Assembly: GCA_947500415.1 (NCBI GenBank)
Contig: CANMRT010000002.1
Coordinates: 124,001 to 188,000 of the forward strand
Direction: 5' to 3'
DNA from: an uncultured Roseicyclus sp.
GTDB taxonomy: Bacteria > Pseudomonadota > Alphaproteobacteria > Rhodobacterales > Rhodobacteraceae
DNA length: 64,000 bases
The notes under the pieces: generated by a model
The model's input: the letters and a program-made list of their open reading frames with translations, nothing else
Database searches by the model: none
Told to the model about the DNA's origin: nothing
Made by a program: the position numbers and the translations under genes
In this document: positions 1-8,289 of the stretch, piece by piece
Position numbering within the stretch: the first letter of the stretch is position 1
Layout of the letters: each line of letters begins with the position of its first letter

Positions 1-197
1 TCCTTCGTTTTCTCTGCCGCGTCGATGGTGATCTGATCTTCGGTCTCATCCCGGGATTCGATGCCCAGATCGTAGTAGAGCAGGTCGATATCAAGATAGG
101 GCAGGATCAGCTTGTCCTTGATGAAAGCCCACATGATGCGGGTCATCTCGTCGCCGTCCATCTCGACGATGGGGTTGTCTACTTTGATTTTGGTCAT
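1..197 (-). CDS. icd: NADP-dependent isocitrate dehydrogenase, dimeric type (N-terminal part, runs off the window)
   Basis: Only the first 65 codons are visible; the gene continues beyond base 1. The N-terminus reads [20 protein letters not shown], which is the opening of the homodimeric, eukaryote-like NADP isocitrate dehydrogenases (isocitrate to 2-oxoglutarate, TCA cycle, cytosol). [10 protein letters not shown] is the conserved first beta strand and turn of that fold. It lies downstream of, and on the same strand as, a complete monomeric isocitrate dehydrogenase, so the cell seems to encode two unrelated enzymes for one reaction. The ATG start is at 195-197. Family assignment is firm; whether the rest of the gene is intact cannot be seen. 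Confidence 0.93.
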   Translation of the reverse strand, partial: MTKIKVDNPIVEMDGDEMTRIMWAFIKDKLILPYLDIDLLYYDLGIESRDETEDQITIDAAEKTK

Positions 198-267
198 GTC
201 TGGATCCCGGTCGGTCGCGGTTGTGTTTGGTTAGAGCGGAGTGGGGGGCTTGAGGCAAGGGGTGGGG

Positions 268-324
268 CCTTGCCGGGATGGCATATGGCCCACCCGCCCG
301 CCCCCATACGCCATCCCGGCAAGG
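268..324. repeat. Long inverted repeat, 21-base arms
   Basis: The left arm (268-288, starting CCTTGCCGGGATGG) is the reverse complement of the right arm (304-324) with a single mismatch, around a 15-base C-rich loop. On RNA this makes a very stable hairpin. There is no U-tract on either side, so a classic intrinsic terminator is not evident. It could end monomeric IDH transcription Rho-independently in a GC-rich genome, protect an mRNA end, or be a dispersed palindromic element. Confidence 0.75.
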
Positions 325-416
325 GGCAGGTGTGGCGAAGAGTTGAGGGTTCGATTTTTGCTGAGAGGCGGTTCAGGGGCAGGTGTGCTCTTGAACGCGC
401 CTTGTCGAGGGTTTTC

Positions 417-490
417 CGAGTCGTGGGGCAGTCAAGGACAAGCGGCCGGAGGGCCGTCGCTGGCGCGATCCTTGACAGCCCCAAGACTCG
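417..490. repeat. Long inverted repeat with nested inner hairpin, dispersed-element type
   Basis: Arms 417-438 and 469-490 are 22 bases long and complementary except at two positions. The inner segment folds again around CGGCC/GGCCG near 443-456. It sits 12 bases beyond the stop codon of the monomeric IDH gene. This size and nesting fit a dispersed intergenic palindromic element, possibly serving as a transcript 3' end. I have an impression of similar sequences in other Rhodobacterales intergenic regions but cannot confirm it here. Confidence 0.7.
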
Positions 491-502
491 GGGAGCGTGA
501 GG

Positions 503-2695
503 TTAGCCGATGATGCGGTTGAGCGTGGCCGAGGGGCGCATGACCGAGGCGAGTTTCGCGTCCTCGTTCATGTAATAGCCGCCGGTATCCACTGCACTGC
601 CAGCGCCTGCGTCGAGTTCTGCGATGATAGTCGCTTCGTTCTCGGCCAGCGCCTGCGCCATGGCGGCGAACTCAGTGGCGAGGTCGGCGTCGGGGCCGTT
701 TGCCAGCGCCTCGGCCCAGTAGCGGGCGAACCAGTAATGGCTGTCGCGGTTGTCGGGCTGGCCGACTTTGCGACCGGGAGAGCGGTTGTCATCGAGGATG
801 CCTTGGGTGGCTTGTTCGACCGCGTCGCCGAGGACTTGGGCTTTGGCATTGCCTTTGGCGTCGGCGAGGAACTTGAAGCTTTCGCCGAGAGCGCAGAATT
901 CACCGAGGCTGTCCCAACGCAGGTGGTTTTCGGCGTGGAGTTGCTGGACGTGTTTGGGGGCGGAACCGCCCGCACCCGTTTCGAACAGACCGCCGCCCTG
1001 CATCAGCTTCACGATGGAGAGCATCTTGGCCGACGTCGCCAGTTCGAGGATCGGGAAGAGGTCGGTCAGGTAATCGCGCAGCACGTTGCCGGTGATGGCG
1101 ATAGTGTTCTCGCCCTTGGTGATGGTCTCGAGCGAGGCGCGGGTGGCTTCGCGGGGTGCCATGATCTCAAATTTATCAGCAACACCAGCAGCTTCCAGGA
1201 TGGGCTTCACGTATTGGATCAACTGCGCGTCGTGGGCGCGGCTCTCGTCCAACCAGAAGATGGAGCGGTAGCCGGTGGCCTTTTGGCGGGATATCGCAAG
1301 CTGCACCCAGTCTTCGATGGGGGCCTTGCGGGCCGACGCCGAACGCCAGATGTCGCCCGGCTGTACGTCATGGCTTTGCAGGATTGTGCCGTCATCGAGG
1401 ATCATTTTGACGATGCCGGCCTCCGCGATCTCGAAGGTCGTTGGGTGGGAGCCGTATTCTTCGGCTTTCTGCGCCATCAGGCCGAGATTCTGGACGGTGC
1501 CTGCGGTGGCGGGGTTCAGCGCGCCATTGGCTTTGAAGAAGTTGATGCTTTCGTCATAAACGGGCGCGTAGCTGTTGTCGGGGATGACGCAGACGGCATC
1601 GGCTTCCTTGCCGTCCGGACCCCAGCCCTTGCCGCCCGCGCGGATCAGCGCGGGCATGGAGGCGTCGATGATGACGTCGGAGGGGACGTGCAGGTTGGTG
1701 ATGCCGCGGTCGCTGTCGACCATGTACATCGGCGGGCGGTCGGCCATGGTGGCGTCGATGGCGGACATGATCTCGGAGTTGCCGTTCACACGTTCCAGCA
1801 GGTCGCCGAGGCCGGAATTGGGGTTCACGCCAAGCGCCTTCATCTCATCACCGAAATGGTGGAAGACGGGGGCGAGGAAAGTTTTGACGGCATGGCCGAA
1901 GATGATCGGGTCAGAGACCTTCATCATGGTGGCCTTCATGTGGAGCGAGAAGAGAACGCCTTCGGCTTTGGTCTTCTCGATCTCGTCGGCCAAGAAAGCA
2001 TCGAGGGCGGCGGCGGACATGTAGGTGGCGTCGACCACTGTGCCTGCGGGGTAGGAGAGGCCGTCTTTGAGGGTCTTGGTGCCGTTGGCGGTTTCCAGCA
2101 CGATCTTTGCGCCGGTCGCCTCGGTCAGGGTCGCGGAGACTTCGTTGGAGCGGAAATCGCCGCCGGACATGGAGGCGACGCGCGTCTTGCTGTCAGCGCT
2201 CCATTCCCCCATGCGGTGCGGGTTGTTCTGGGCGTAGCTTTTGACGGCGGCGGCGGCGCGGCGGTCGGAATTGCCTTCGCGCAGGACCGGGTTCACAGCG
2301 GAGCCTTTGATGCCGTCATACTTGGCGCGGATGGCCTTATCTTCATCTGTCGACGGGGCCTCGGGGTAGTCGGGCAGCGCGTATCCCTTGGCCTGAAGCT
2401 CCTCAATCGCGGCGACAAGCTGCGGGACAGAGGCGGAGATATTGGGAAGCTTGATGACATTGGCGTCGGGCGTTTTCACCAGTTCACCAAGTGCTGCGAG
2501 GTCGTTGGAGATGCGCTGATCCGCCGTCAGATGCTCGGGGAAGGTGGCGAGGATGCGGCCCGCCAGCGAAATGTCCTTGGTGCCCACGGTGATGCCCGCG
2601 GCGGAGGCGAAACGCTGGATGATGGGCAGGAGAGAGGCCGAGGCGAGCTCGGGCGCTTCGTCAACCTTGGTGTAGATGATGTCGGGATTTGTCAT
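503..2695 (-). CDS. icd: NADP-dependent isocitrate dehydrogenase, monomeric type
   Basis: A 730-residue protein matching the length and sequence of monomeric isocitrate dehydrogenases, which catalyse isocitrate plus NADP+ to 2-oxoglutarate, CO2 and NADPH as single chains of about 740 residues. Recognisable segments include [12 protein letters not shown] at the N-terminus, [12 protein letters not shown] (substrate-binding region) and [14 protein letters not shown]. The family is unrelated in length to the dimeric enzyme encoded just downstream on the same strand. The start ATG is at 2693-2695. A perfect GGTATAC inverted repeat lies 72 bases upstream and could be an operator. The gene is most likely transcribed on its own, because hairpins follow its stop. 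Confidence 0.96.
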   Translation of the reverse strand: MTNPDIIYTKVDEAPELASASLLPIIQRFASAAGITVGTKDISLAGRILATFPEHLTADQRISNDLAALGELVKTPDANVIKLPNISASVPQLVAAIEELQAKGYALPDYPEAPSTDEDKAIRAKYDGIKGSAVNPVLREGNSDRRAAAAVKSYAQNNPHRMGEWSADSKTRVASMSGGDFRSNEVSATLTEATGAKIVLETANGTKTLKDGLSYPAGTVVDATYMSAAALDAFLADEIEKTKAEGVLFSLHMKATMMKVSDPIIFGHAVKTFLAPVFHHFGDEMKALGVNPNSGLGDLLERVNGNSEIMSAIDATMADRPPMYMVDSDRGITNLHVPSDVIIDASMPALIRAGGKGWGPDGKEADAVCVIPDNSYAPVYDESINFFKANGALNPATAGTVQNLGLMAQKAEEYGSHPTTFEIAEAGIVKMILDDGTILQSHDVQPGDIWRSASARKAPIEDWVQLAISRQKATGYRSIFWLDESRAHDAQLIQYVKPILEAAGVADKFEIMAPREATRASLETITKGENTIAITGNVLRDYLTDLFPILELATSAKMLSIVKLMQGGGLFETGAGGSAPKHVQQLHAENHLRWDSLGEFCALGESFKFLADAKGNAKAQVLGDAVEQATQGILDDNRSPGRKVGQPDNRDSHYWFARYWAEALANGPDADLATEFAAMAQALAENEATIIAELDAGAGSAVDTGGYYMNEDAKLASVMRPSATLNRIIG

Positions 2696-2766
2696 GGCGC
2701 GTGCCCTCCGGTCCGGGGTGGGAGAATTTGAGGCGGTTCTAGCGGAGGACGGGCGGGCAGGGAAGG

Positions 2767-2784
2767 GGTATACGATTGTATACC
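2767..2784. promoter_or_regulatory. Perfect 7-4-7 inverted repeat, candidate operator of the monomeric IDH gene
   Basis: GGTATAC, a four-base spacer, then GTATACC form a perfect palindrome about 70 bases before the minus-strand start at 2695. Short GTATAC-type palindromes are typical operators of GntR-family regulators, but no regulator gene is adjacent. It could also serve the plus-strand gene at 2893. The symmetry is seen directly; the function is inferred. Confidence 0.5.
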
Positions 2785-2892
2785 GTGCGCGGAGTGTCGC
2801 GGGTTGAGAGCACCGAGACGCCCAAACACTTTTGGTCCCACAAAACCACGATCCTTCAATGAGCTTTAACGATTCTTGTCTACCGGAAGGGT

Positions 2893-3228
2893 ATGTTGAG
2901 TCGTCTGAGATCCGTATTGCTGGGATTTGCCGTTGTGATCATGGGCTTTGCCGCCTTGCCGGTCAGCCTGTTGTTCAGTGCAAGGCCCGTGGCCGGTGCC
3001 CCGGTTTTGGTTGTTGCTCCGCCCTGGGGGGCGGCAGGCGACGCGGCTCAAATCGTACAGACCGAAAGGGGCCGTTTGATCGGACCGGTGCAGGCATCTT
3101 TTGCGGTTCTGGCCCTGGTCGATGATCCAGCGCGGTTGAGCCGGGCTGGGGCCTGGGCGGTACTGGATGGACGACGGATTGCGCGGTTGTGTGGCTTCGC
3201 CATGCCTGCAGAAAGGAACCTGCCATGA
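2893..3228 (+). CDS. Small membrane or secreted protein of unknown function
   Basis: A 111-residue product with a hydrophobic N-terminal segment (about residues 7-36, [20 protein letters not shown]), suggesting a signal anchor, followed by a short hydrophilic tail. I do not recognise a family. The ATG follows GGAAGGG, a plausible ribosome binding site. Its stop codon overlaps the ATG of the chemoreceptor gene (ATGA at 3225-3228), so the two are probably translationally coupled and the small protein may work with the receptor. Confidence 0.65.
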   Translation: MLSRLRSVLLGFAVVIMGFAALPVSLLFSARPVAGAPVLVVAPPWGAAGDAAQIVQTERGRLIGPVQASFAVLALVDDPARLSRAGAWAVLDGRRIARLCGFAMPAERNLP

Positions 3229-4784
3229 CCATTTTAAGCAGTGGCGATGGGACTGTGGTGGAACGACGACTTGCCCGGGGGCTGAGCCTTATCCTGATCC
3301 CGGCGGTCGGGCTTAGTGCCTGGGCGATGGGAGGGGCGATTTGGCCATTGCTGACCATCGCGAGCGCGCTGGCGGCTGCCGGATGGCTAGCCAATGGTCT
3401 ACAAGGTCGGGCCGAGTCCATACTTCTGGCGCTGGTTTTAGTTGGGCAAGGCATGGCGTTTACTGCCGCCTTCGCAGGCCATCCCTGGCAATTGGACAGT
3501 CATATGCTGTTCTTTGCCCTGCTTGCGATTGTTGCGACGCTGCGTTGCATCGTGGCGTTGCTTACGGGGGCTGCCGCGGTCGCGCTGCACCACCTGGTCC
3601 TCAGCCTAGTGATGCCTGCCCTGATCTTTCCGGTTGCAAACCTGGCCGAGGGGCTTGGCCGGGTCGCCTTTCACGCCTGCATTGTGGTCTTGGAAGTGAC
3701 CTTTCTGGCCGCCATGATCGTGGTCACACAACGTCAGGCGAAAAGCGCACGCAGCGCGCAGGACAAGGCCATCGCGGCAGCTTCCCATGCTGAAAAGGCG
3801 CGCAAACAGGCCGAGAGCCTGCAACATTCTGCAGATGCCGCCAGCAAAGCCTCGCGCGCGATGACGGATGTTCTGGGCCAAAATCTGGAACGTTTGCTGG
3901 CCAGTGATCTGACCGGTCGCATCGGCAGCGCTGCACCTGAGGACTACACGGAATTGGCCAGGACCTATGACGTGGCTGTCGAACATCTGGCAGATGCGCT
4001 GCGCGAGGCGCAGGACATTGTGGTGCGGTTCGAGCTTGAGGCTGGAAACGCTGCCCGGATGACGGATGCCATGGCCCTTCGGTTTGAGCGTCAGGCGCAG
4101 GAAGTCACCGAAACGGCCAATGCCGTCCGGGAATTGACCGCGTCTGTTGGGCAAACCTCAGAGGCGATCATCGATGTTCGCGCGCGGGCCGAAACCGCAA
4201 GCGTCAAGGCCTCGGAAGGGGCCGGGATCGTGCGCGCAGCAGTGGACGCGATGTCCGAGATCCGGTCATCCTCGGGCGAAATCGAAAAGATCATCCATGT
4301 CATTGAGGAGATATCGTTCCAAACCAACCTCCTGGCGCTGAACGCCGGGGTCGAAGCCGCGCGCGCGGGGTCGGCCGGGGCAGGGTTTGCGGTGGTTGCG
4401 ACCGAAGTGCGCGCGCTGGCCCATCGCACGTCTGAAGCGGCCAACCAGGTCAAAGGATTGATCTCCACCAGTGCGTCGAAGGTCACAGAAGGCGTGAACC
4501 TTGTGGACCGCGCGGGTGGAGCGCTGGAAGAGATTGAGGCCGTCGTCGTGAAGGCCAGCGCGCAGGTCAATGACATTGCCCATGAGGCGACATCCCAAAC
4601 CAATGCGCTTCAGGTCATGACGGAGAGCATCGATGTGATTGATGCCGCGATACAAACGTTTGTCAGCCAAACCGAAGAAATATCTGCCAACAACACAAAG
4701 ATTGCAGCGGACGCAGCCGTGCTTGAACGACGGCTGAGCGGCTTTGACCTTAGTAAGACACCGGCACTGGGGAAAGTCGCCTGA
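3225..4784 (+). CDS. Methyl-accepting chemotaxis protein with multi-helix membrane sensor
   Basis: A 519-residue transducer. Residues 15-165 hold about six hydrophobic helices and no periplasmic ligand domain, so sensing is probably membrane-integral. The C-terminal half is a coiled-coil signalling domain with the hairpin-tip motif [20 protein letters not shown], where canonical receptors usually read NAAVEAA, followed by [21 protein letters not shown]. The tip binds CheA/CheW. An ATG at 3225 behind AGGA was chosen over an upstream in-frame ATG at 3189, because it overlaps the preceding stop. No che genes are adjacent; the only other chemotaxis-like gene in the window is the CheB relative at 42776. 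Confidence 0.9.
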   Translation: MTILSSGDGTVVERRLARGLSLILIPAVGLSAWAMGGAIWPLLTIASALAAAGWLANGLQGRAESILLALVLVGQGMAFTAAFAGHPWQLDSHMLFFALLAIVATLRCIVALLTGAAAVALHHLVLSLVMPALIFPVANLAEGLGRVAFHACIVVLEVTFLAAMIVVTQRQAKSARSAQDKAIAAASHAEKARKQAESLQHSADAASKASRAMTDVLGQNLERLLASDLTGRIGSAAPEDYTELARTYDVAVEHLADALREAQDIVVRFELEAGNAARMTDAMALRFERQAQEVTETANAVRELTASVGQTSEAIIDVRARAETASVKASEGAGIVRAAVDAMSEIRSSSGEIEKIIHVIEEISFQTNLLALNAGVEAARAGSAGAGFAVVATEVRALAHRTSEAANQVKGLISTSASKVTEGVNLVDRAGGALEEIEAVVVKASAQVNDIAHEATSQTNALQVMTESIDVIDAAIQTFVSQTEEISANNTKIAADAAVLERRLSGFDLSKTPALGKVA

Positions 4785-4793
4785 GCGTTAGTG

Positions 4794-5498
4794 CTAAGTG
4801 CCGCTCGAGTTCGCGCTCAACGCCGCAGACAGCGTTTCGCCCAGGCGCACCATCGCCTCCAATTGATCGGCGGATTTGATCGTGGCCTTGAGGTTGAGCT
4901 GCAGGCCGTCGGGCGAGCGGATGATCGTGGGCATCGCACCTTTGGGCATGGCCTGGCTGGTGTTGGCGAGCGCCTCATGGAAGGCGATTGGCAGGAGGGC
5001 TTCGCGGGCGTCCGGCGTGGCAAGGATGGCACCGGCGGCGCCCACGGCCTCAACGGCATCAAGCTCAGACGCGCGGTCGGCCACGACGCCGAAGAAGGTC
5101 TTGGACATGTGCTGACCAATTACGCCGTCGCCGGTGGCGTTCAGGAACCGCTCCATTTTCGCGGCTTTGTCGTCGGATATCGCAAGGCTCATCACGGCAA
5201 GACCTGAAGGGATGCCAGCGGCGGGGTCCGTCCAGGTGAGAGTGCGTTTGTCGGAAGTGCTCTCAGTCGTGGAGCCATATTGCTCCTCAACAATCCAAGC
5301 GCCGTCGCGTGGCGAGATTTGGGTGATCGTGGTGTAGCCGCTTTCATCCGTGGTCACATCATGCCGCCAGCCGTTCTTCTGCGCGATGGCATGAACGTTC
5401 GCCGCCTTAGCCTTTGATCTGCGCGCGGCGAAGATCATGAACGCCGCACCCGCAAAGCACGCGATGATCAGGATCGGGATCATGATGTTGAAGTCCAT
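4794..5498 (-). CDS. Membrane-anchored hypothetical protein
   Basis: A 234-residue protein with one N-terminal transmembrane helix (about residues 5-25, MIPILIIACFAGAAFMIFAA) and a soluble remainder of mixed composition ending in a serine/alanine-rich tail. I recognise no catalytic motif or named domain. Its stop lies 9 bases from the stop of the convergent chemoreceptor gene. The steady coding character and a clear ATG support a real gene; no function is proposed. Confidence 0.75.
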   Translation of the reverse strand: MDFNIMIPILIIACFAGAAFMIFAARRSKAKAANVHAIAQKNGWRHDVTTDESGYTTITQISPRDGAWIVEEQYGSTTESTSDKRTLTWTDPAAGIPSGLAVMSLAISDDKAAKMERFLNATGDGVIGQHMSKTFFGVVADRASELDAVEAVGAAGAILATPDAREALLPIAFHEALANTSQAMPKGAMPTIIRSPDGLQLNLKATIKSADQLEAMVRLGETLSAALSANSSGT

Positions 5499-5597
5499 GG
5501 GGGTGCCTCGGATCAGCGGGAATAAGCTCGTGGTTTGTCCCGCGAACTTATCGTCACTGGCCGTGACATCAAGGCATGGAAATCCGCCAGAGCGGCC

Positions 5598-5825
5598 TCA
5601 GCTGCTGCCGGATTTCTCGGCGATGATCGACTCCAGCAGTGCGCGGGCGCGGCGTTCGGCCATGATGGTGCGAACGGACGTGCGGAACAGTTCTTCTGTG
5701 GTGGGCGATGAGGCCCCCACGGACCGCGCGATGGTCTCGGGCAGGGTTTCATCACCGAGCCTGTCGGCGGCGTCCACCGTTTCGATGGCGAGTTGCTCGG
5801 CGAGGGATTGGGCGAGGCTGCTCAT
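5598..5825 (-). CDS. Small conserved-type hypothetical protein
   Basis: A 75-residue acidic helical protein with no membrane segment and no motif that I recognise. It starts 9 bases after the stop of the alpha/beta hydrolase gene, on the same strand, so the two form a small operon. The amphipathic N-terminal half (SLAQSLAEQLAIETVDAA) suggests a helical adaptor or chaperone-like fold, but that is only an impression. Confidence 0.6.
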   Translation of the reverse strand: MSSLAQSLAEQLAIETVDAADRLGDETLPETIARSVGASSPTTEELFRTSVRTIMAERRARALLESIIAEKSGSS

Positions 5826-5834
5826 GGTGCGTTC

Positions 5835-6488
5835 TTACCGTGTATTTTCCGTCAGGCGACGGCGGACGTAGGTTTGGACGTGGTCGATCATGGGGTCCAT
5901 GGCCGGGTCTTCGAAGAAGTGGCCCGCGCCCTCCATCTCCTCATGGGTGATGGTAATGCCCTTCTGCTCGTGGAGCTTGTCGACGAGGATGCGGGTATCT
6001 TGCGGCTTGGCCACGCGGTCGGCAGTGCCGTTGATGATGAGGCCGGACGCGGGGCAGGGGGCCAGGAACGAGAAGTCGTACATATTGGCGGGCGGCGAGA
6101 CGGAGATGAAGCCGGTGATCTCGGGCCGGCGCATCAGAAGCTGCATCCCGATCCATGCACCAAAGGAGAAACCCGCAACCCAGCAGTGCTTGGAGTTTGG
6201 GTTCATCGATTGCAAATAATCGAGCGCGGAGGCGGCATCGGAAAGCTCGCCAATGCCCTGATCGTATTCACCCTGGGACCGGCCCACACCACGGAAATTG
6301 AAGCGCAGTACCGTGAAGCCCATCTGGTGAAAGGCGTAGTGCAGATTATAGACCACGCGGTTGTTCATGGTGCCGCCGAATTGCGGGTGGGGATGAAGAA
6401 CGATTGCGATGGGGGCGTCTTTGGCTTTCTGGGGGTGGTAGCGGCCTTCAAGCCGGCCTTCGGGTCCGGGGAAAATAACCTCGGGCAT
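5835..6488 (-). CDS. Alpha/beta hydrolase (dienelactone-hydrolase-like)
   Basis: A 217-residue single-domain serine hydrolase. The nucleophile elbow GFSFG places Ser at residue 108; HPHPQFGGTM near residue 32 is the oxyanion-hole loop of this COG2945-type group; Asp in GTADRV and His in GAGHFF complete the triad. The substrate is unknown, probably a small ester or lactone in the cytosol. The start ATG follows a strong GGAGA ribosome binding site. It is first in a two-gene minus-strand unit and is divergent from the iscR-suf operon, sharing a 190-base promoter region. Confidence 0.85.
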   Translation of the reverse strand: MPEVIFPGPEGRLEGRYHPQKAKDAPIAIVLHPHPQFGGTMNNRVVYNLHYAFHQMGFTVLRFNFRGVGRSQGEYDQGIGELSDAASALDYLQSMNPNSKHCWVAGFSFGAWIGMQLLMRRPEITGFISVSPPANMYDFSFLAPCPASGLIINGTADRVAKPQDTRILVDKLHEQKGITITHEEMEGAGHFFEDPAMDPMIDHVQTYVRRRLTENTR

Positions 6489-6547
6489 CCTGTCTCCTTC
6501 ACAAGCGTTAGACGGCGGCGGCTTTCTTGACGGGCCGCGTGCAGGTC

Positions 6548-6564
6548 TTTAGAACGATTCCAAA
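6548..6564. promoter_or_regulatory. ICE-like palindrome (candidate Irr binding site) upstream of iscR-suf
   Basis: TTTAGAA-CGA-TTCCAAA is a 7-3-7 inverted repeat with one mismatch between arms. It resembles the iron control element bound by Irr in alphaproteobacteria (TTTAGAA-N3-TTCTAAA, as I recall it), differing at one base. It lies 115 bases before the iscR start and 60 bases before the divergent hydrolase start. Irr control of the isc-suf operon is known or predicted in rhodobacteria; binding here is inferred. Confidence 0.55.
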
Positions 6565-6678
6565 TTGGGGCGCGCAAAGTGGCGGGCGCCCCGGGGCTGA
6601 TCCGCAGTTAAGCGGGAGGGCCGGAAAGGTCAATCTATCAAGCAGTTTTGCAAGGTAGGATTTCGGGGAGGGCGGCCC

Positions 6679-7137
6679 ATGAAACTGAGCACCAAAGGAC
6701 GTTACGCGATGGTGGCGATGGCCGATCTGGCGTTGCAGCCGAGTGACGCGCTGACGCCGCTGTCGGATTTGTCGAAGCGGCAGGATATTTCACTGCCTTA
6801 TCTGGAGCAGTTGTTCGTGAAGCTCAGGCGCGCGGATCTGGTGGCCTCGGTCCGGGGGCCGGGTGGCGGATATCGCTTAGCGCGCGCGGCGAATGACATC
6901 CGGGTGGTGGAGATTTTCGAGGCGGTGGATGAGACCGTTTCGGCGCTGCACACCGGCGCGGGGGCCTCTGGCGGTGCGTCGGGCAGTCGGGCGCAGAGTC
7001 TGACGAACCGCTTGTGGGAGGGACTCTCCGCCCATGTCTATGTGTTCCTGCATCAGACAAGGCTGTCGGATGTGGTGAAGAACGACCTTGTGCCGTGTCC
7101 GGCGGTGCCGAACTTGTTCGAGTTGGTGGATGAATAG
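6679..7137 (+). CDS. iscR: IscR-type Rrf2 family regulator with a single cysteine
   Basis: A 152-residue Rrf2 regulator, first gene of the iron-sulfur assembly operon. The winged helix is clear: MKLSTKGRYAMVAM at the N-terminus, ISLPYLEQLF recognition helix, VRGPGGGYRLAR wing. The three clustered cysteines that ligate [2Fe-2S] in E. coli IscR are absent; the corresponding loop is glycine/serine-rich (about residues 90-105). The only cysteine is Cys140. Rhodobacteraceae IscR proteins are known for having a single cysteine yet still sensing Fe-S status and repressing iron genes. It probably autoregulates this operon. Confidence 0.92.
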   Translation: MKLSTKGRYAMVAMADLALQPSDALTPLSDLSKRQDISLPYLEQLFVKLRRADLVASVRGPGGGYRLARAANDIRVVEIFEAVDETVSALHTGAGASGGASGSRAQSLTNRLWEGLSAHVYVFLHQTRLSDVVKNDLVPCPAVPNLFELVDE

Positions 7138-7227
7138 AGCGATGTGCCATCGGGTGCTGCGTGAGATCTTCATTCGCAGAAATGGACGGTGCGAGATTTC
7201 GTGTGAAAATTCGTTGGGCACAGACTG

Positions 7228-8268
7228 GTGAGAGACCGGGCCTATCTGGATTGGAATGCGACCGCGCCTTTGCGAGCTGAAGCACGCGCGGCGATGTGCG
7301 CGGCCATGGAGCTGGTTGGCAACCCGTCGTCGGTTCACACCGAGGGCCGCGCGGCCAAGGCGATGATGGAGCGCGCGCGGCGTCAGGTGGCCGAGGCGCT
7401 GGGGGCGCAGGCAGCGGACGTCGTGTTTGTATCGGGCGCCACGGAGGCCGCGGCCTTGGCCATGTCGGGCCGCGATTTGAGTGTTGCGGGCGTGGAGCAT
7501 GATGCGGTGCTGGCCTGGGGGACAGAGGATTTGGCCGTTTCACGGGAGGGTGCTGTGGAGGTGCCGGAGCCCGCGCGCGCCTGTGTGCAAGTGGCGAATT
7601 CCGAAACGGGTGTTTTGCAGGATTTGCCGGACGGGCTGGCGGTGAGTGATTGGACGCAAGGGTTCGGAAAGATCCCGCTGGCCTTCGATTGGTCCGGTGT
7701 GGAGATGGCTTTTGTCTCGGCCCACAAGATTGGCGGGCCCAAGGGTGTGGGCGCGTTGGTGATGAAGCGGGGCCTTGATGTGGAAGCGCGGATCAAGGGC
7801 GGGGGGCAGGAGATGGGCCGCCGCCACGGGACCGAGAACCTGATCGGGATTGCTGGATTTGGGGCCGCGGCCGAGGCCGCAGCGCAAGATTTGGCGGCTG
7901 GCGCCTGGGCCGGGGTTGAGAAACTTAGAAATATTCTAGAAAAGACTCTGGAAGATGCCGCGCAATCGACTATTTTTGTCGGGAAAGGGTCTGACCGCCT
8001 GCCGAACACCTCGATGTTCATCACCGAAGGGTGGAAGGGCGAGACCCAGGTGATGGCGATGGATCTGGCTGGATTTGCTGTCTCGGCAGGCTCGGCGTGC
8101 TCCAGCGGCAAGGTGAAGGCCTCGGGCGTTTTGCGCGCCATGGGATACACGGAGGACCAGGCGGCTTGCGCGTTGCGCGTGTCGCTGGGGCCAGAGAATA
8201 CGGAAGGGCAGGTCATGGCGTTTTGCGACGCATGGCTGGCGGCCCGAGCGAAGAAATTGGCGCGGTGA
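7228..8268 (+). CDS. Cysteine desulfurase, IscS/NifS type
   Basis: A 346-residue PLP enzyme that removes sulfur from cysteine for Fe-S cluster assembly. YLDWNATAPL and GNPSSVHTEGR are typical of the class I (NifS/IscS) group; the PLP lysine is Lys167 in SAHKIGG; the persulfide cysteine is Cys291 in SACSSGK, in the class I longer loop. The start is GTG at 7228. The gene is somewhat shorter than E. coli IscS (404 residues). A second, class II desulfurase (SufS) ends the same operon, so two sulfur donors serve one scaffold. Confidence 0.9.
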   Translation: MRDRAYLDWNATAPLRAEARAAMCAAMELVGNPSSVHTEGRAAKAMMERARRQVAEALGAQAADVVFVSGATEAAALAMSGRDLSVAGVEHDAVLAWGTEDLAVSREGAVEVPEPARACVQVANSETGVLQDLPDGLAVSDWTQGFGKIPLAFDWSGVEMAFVSAHKIGGPKGVGALVMKRGLDVEARIKGGGQEMGRRHGTENLIGIAGFGAAAEAAAQDLAAGAWAGVEKLRNILEKTLEDAAQSTIFVGKGSDRLPNTSMFITEGWKGETQVMAMDLAGFAVSAGSACSSGKVKASGVLRAMGYTEDQAACALRVSLGPENTEGQVMAFCDAWLAARAKKLAR

Positions 8269-8289
8269 AGACCGCTTGGAGGGTTTGAG

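Larger units (their letters stand above)
198..502. other. Intergenic stretch between the two isocitrate dehydrogenase genes
   Basis: About 300 bases without a credible gene. It is filled mainly by two long imperfect inverted repeats (268-324 and 417-490), described separately. The short frames in it have no family resemblance and cross the repeats. Any promoter for the downstream dimeric icd should lie here on the minus strand, but I cannot pick out convincing -35/-10 boxes. Confidence 0.6.

Noticed and set aside
497-2731. A long plus-strand reading frame of about 740 residues
   Set aside because: It is the antisense shadow of the monomeric isocitrate dehydrogenase; its translation is Gly/Val/Asp-rich with no domain, as expected in the opposite strand of a high-GC gene.
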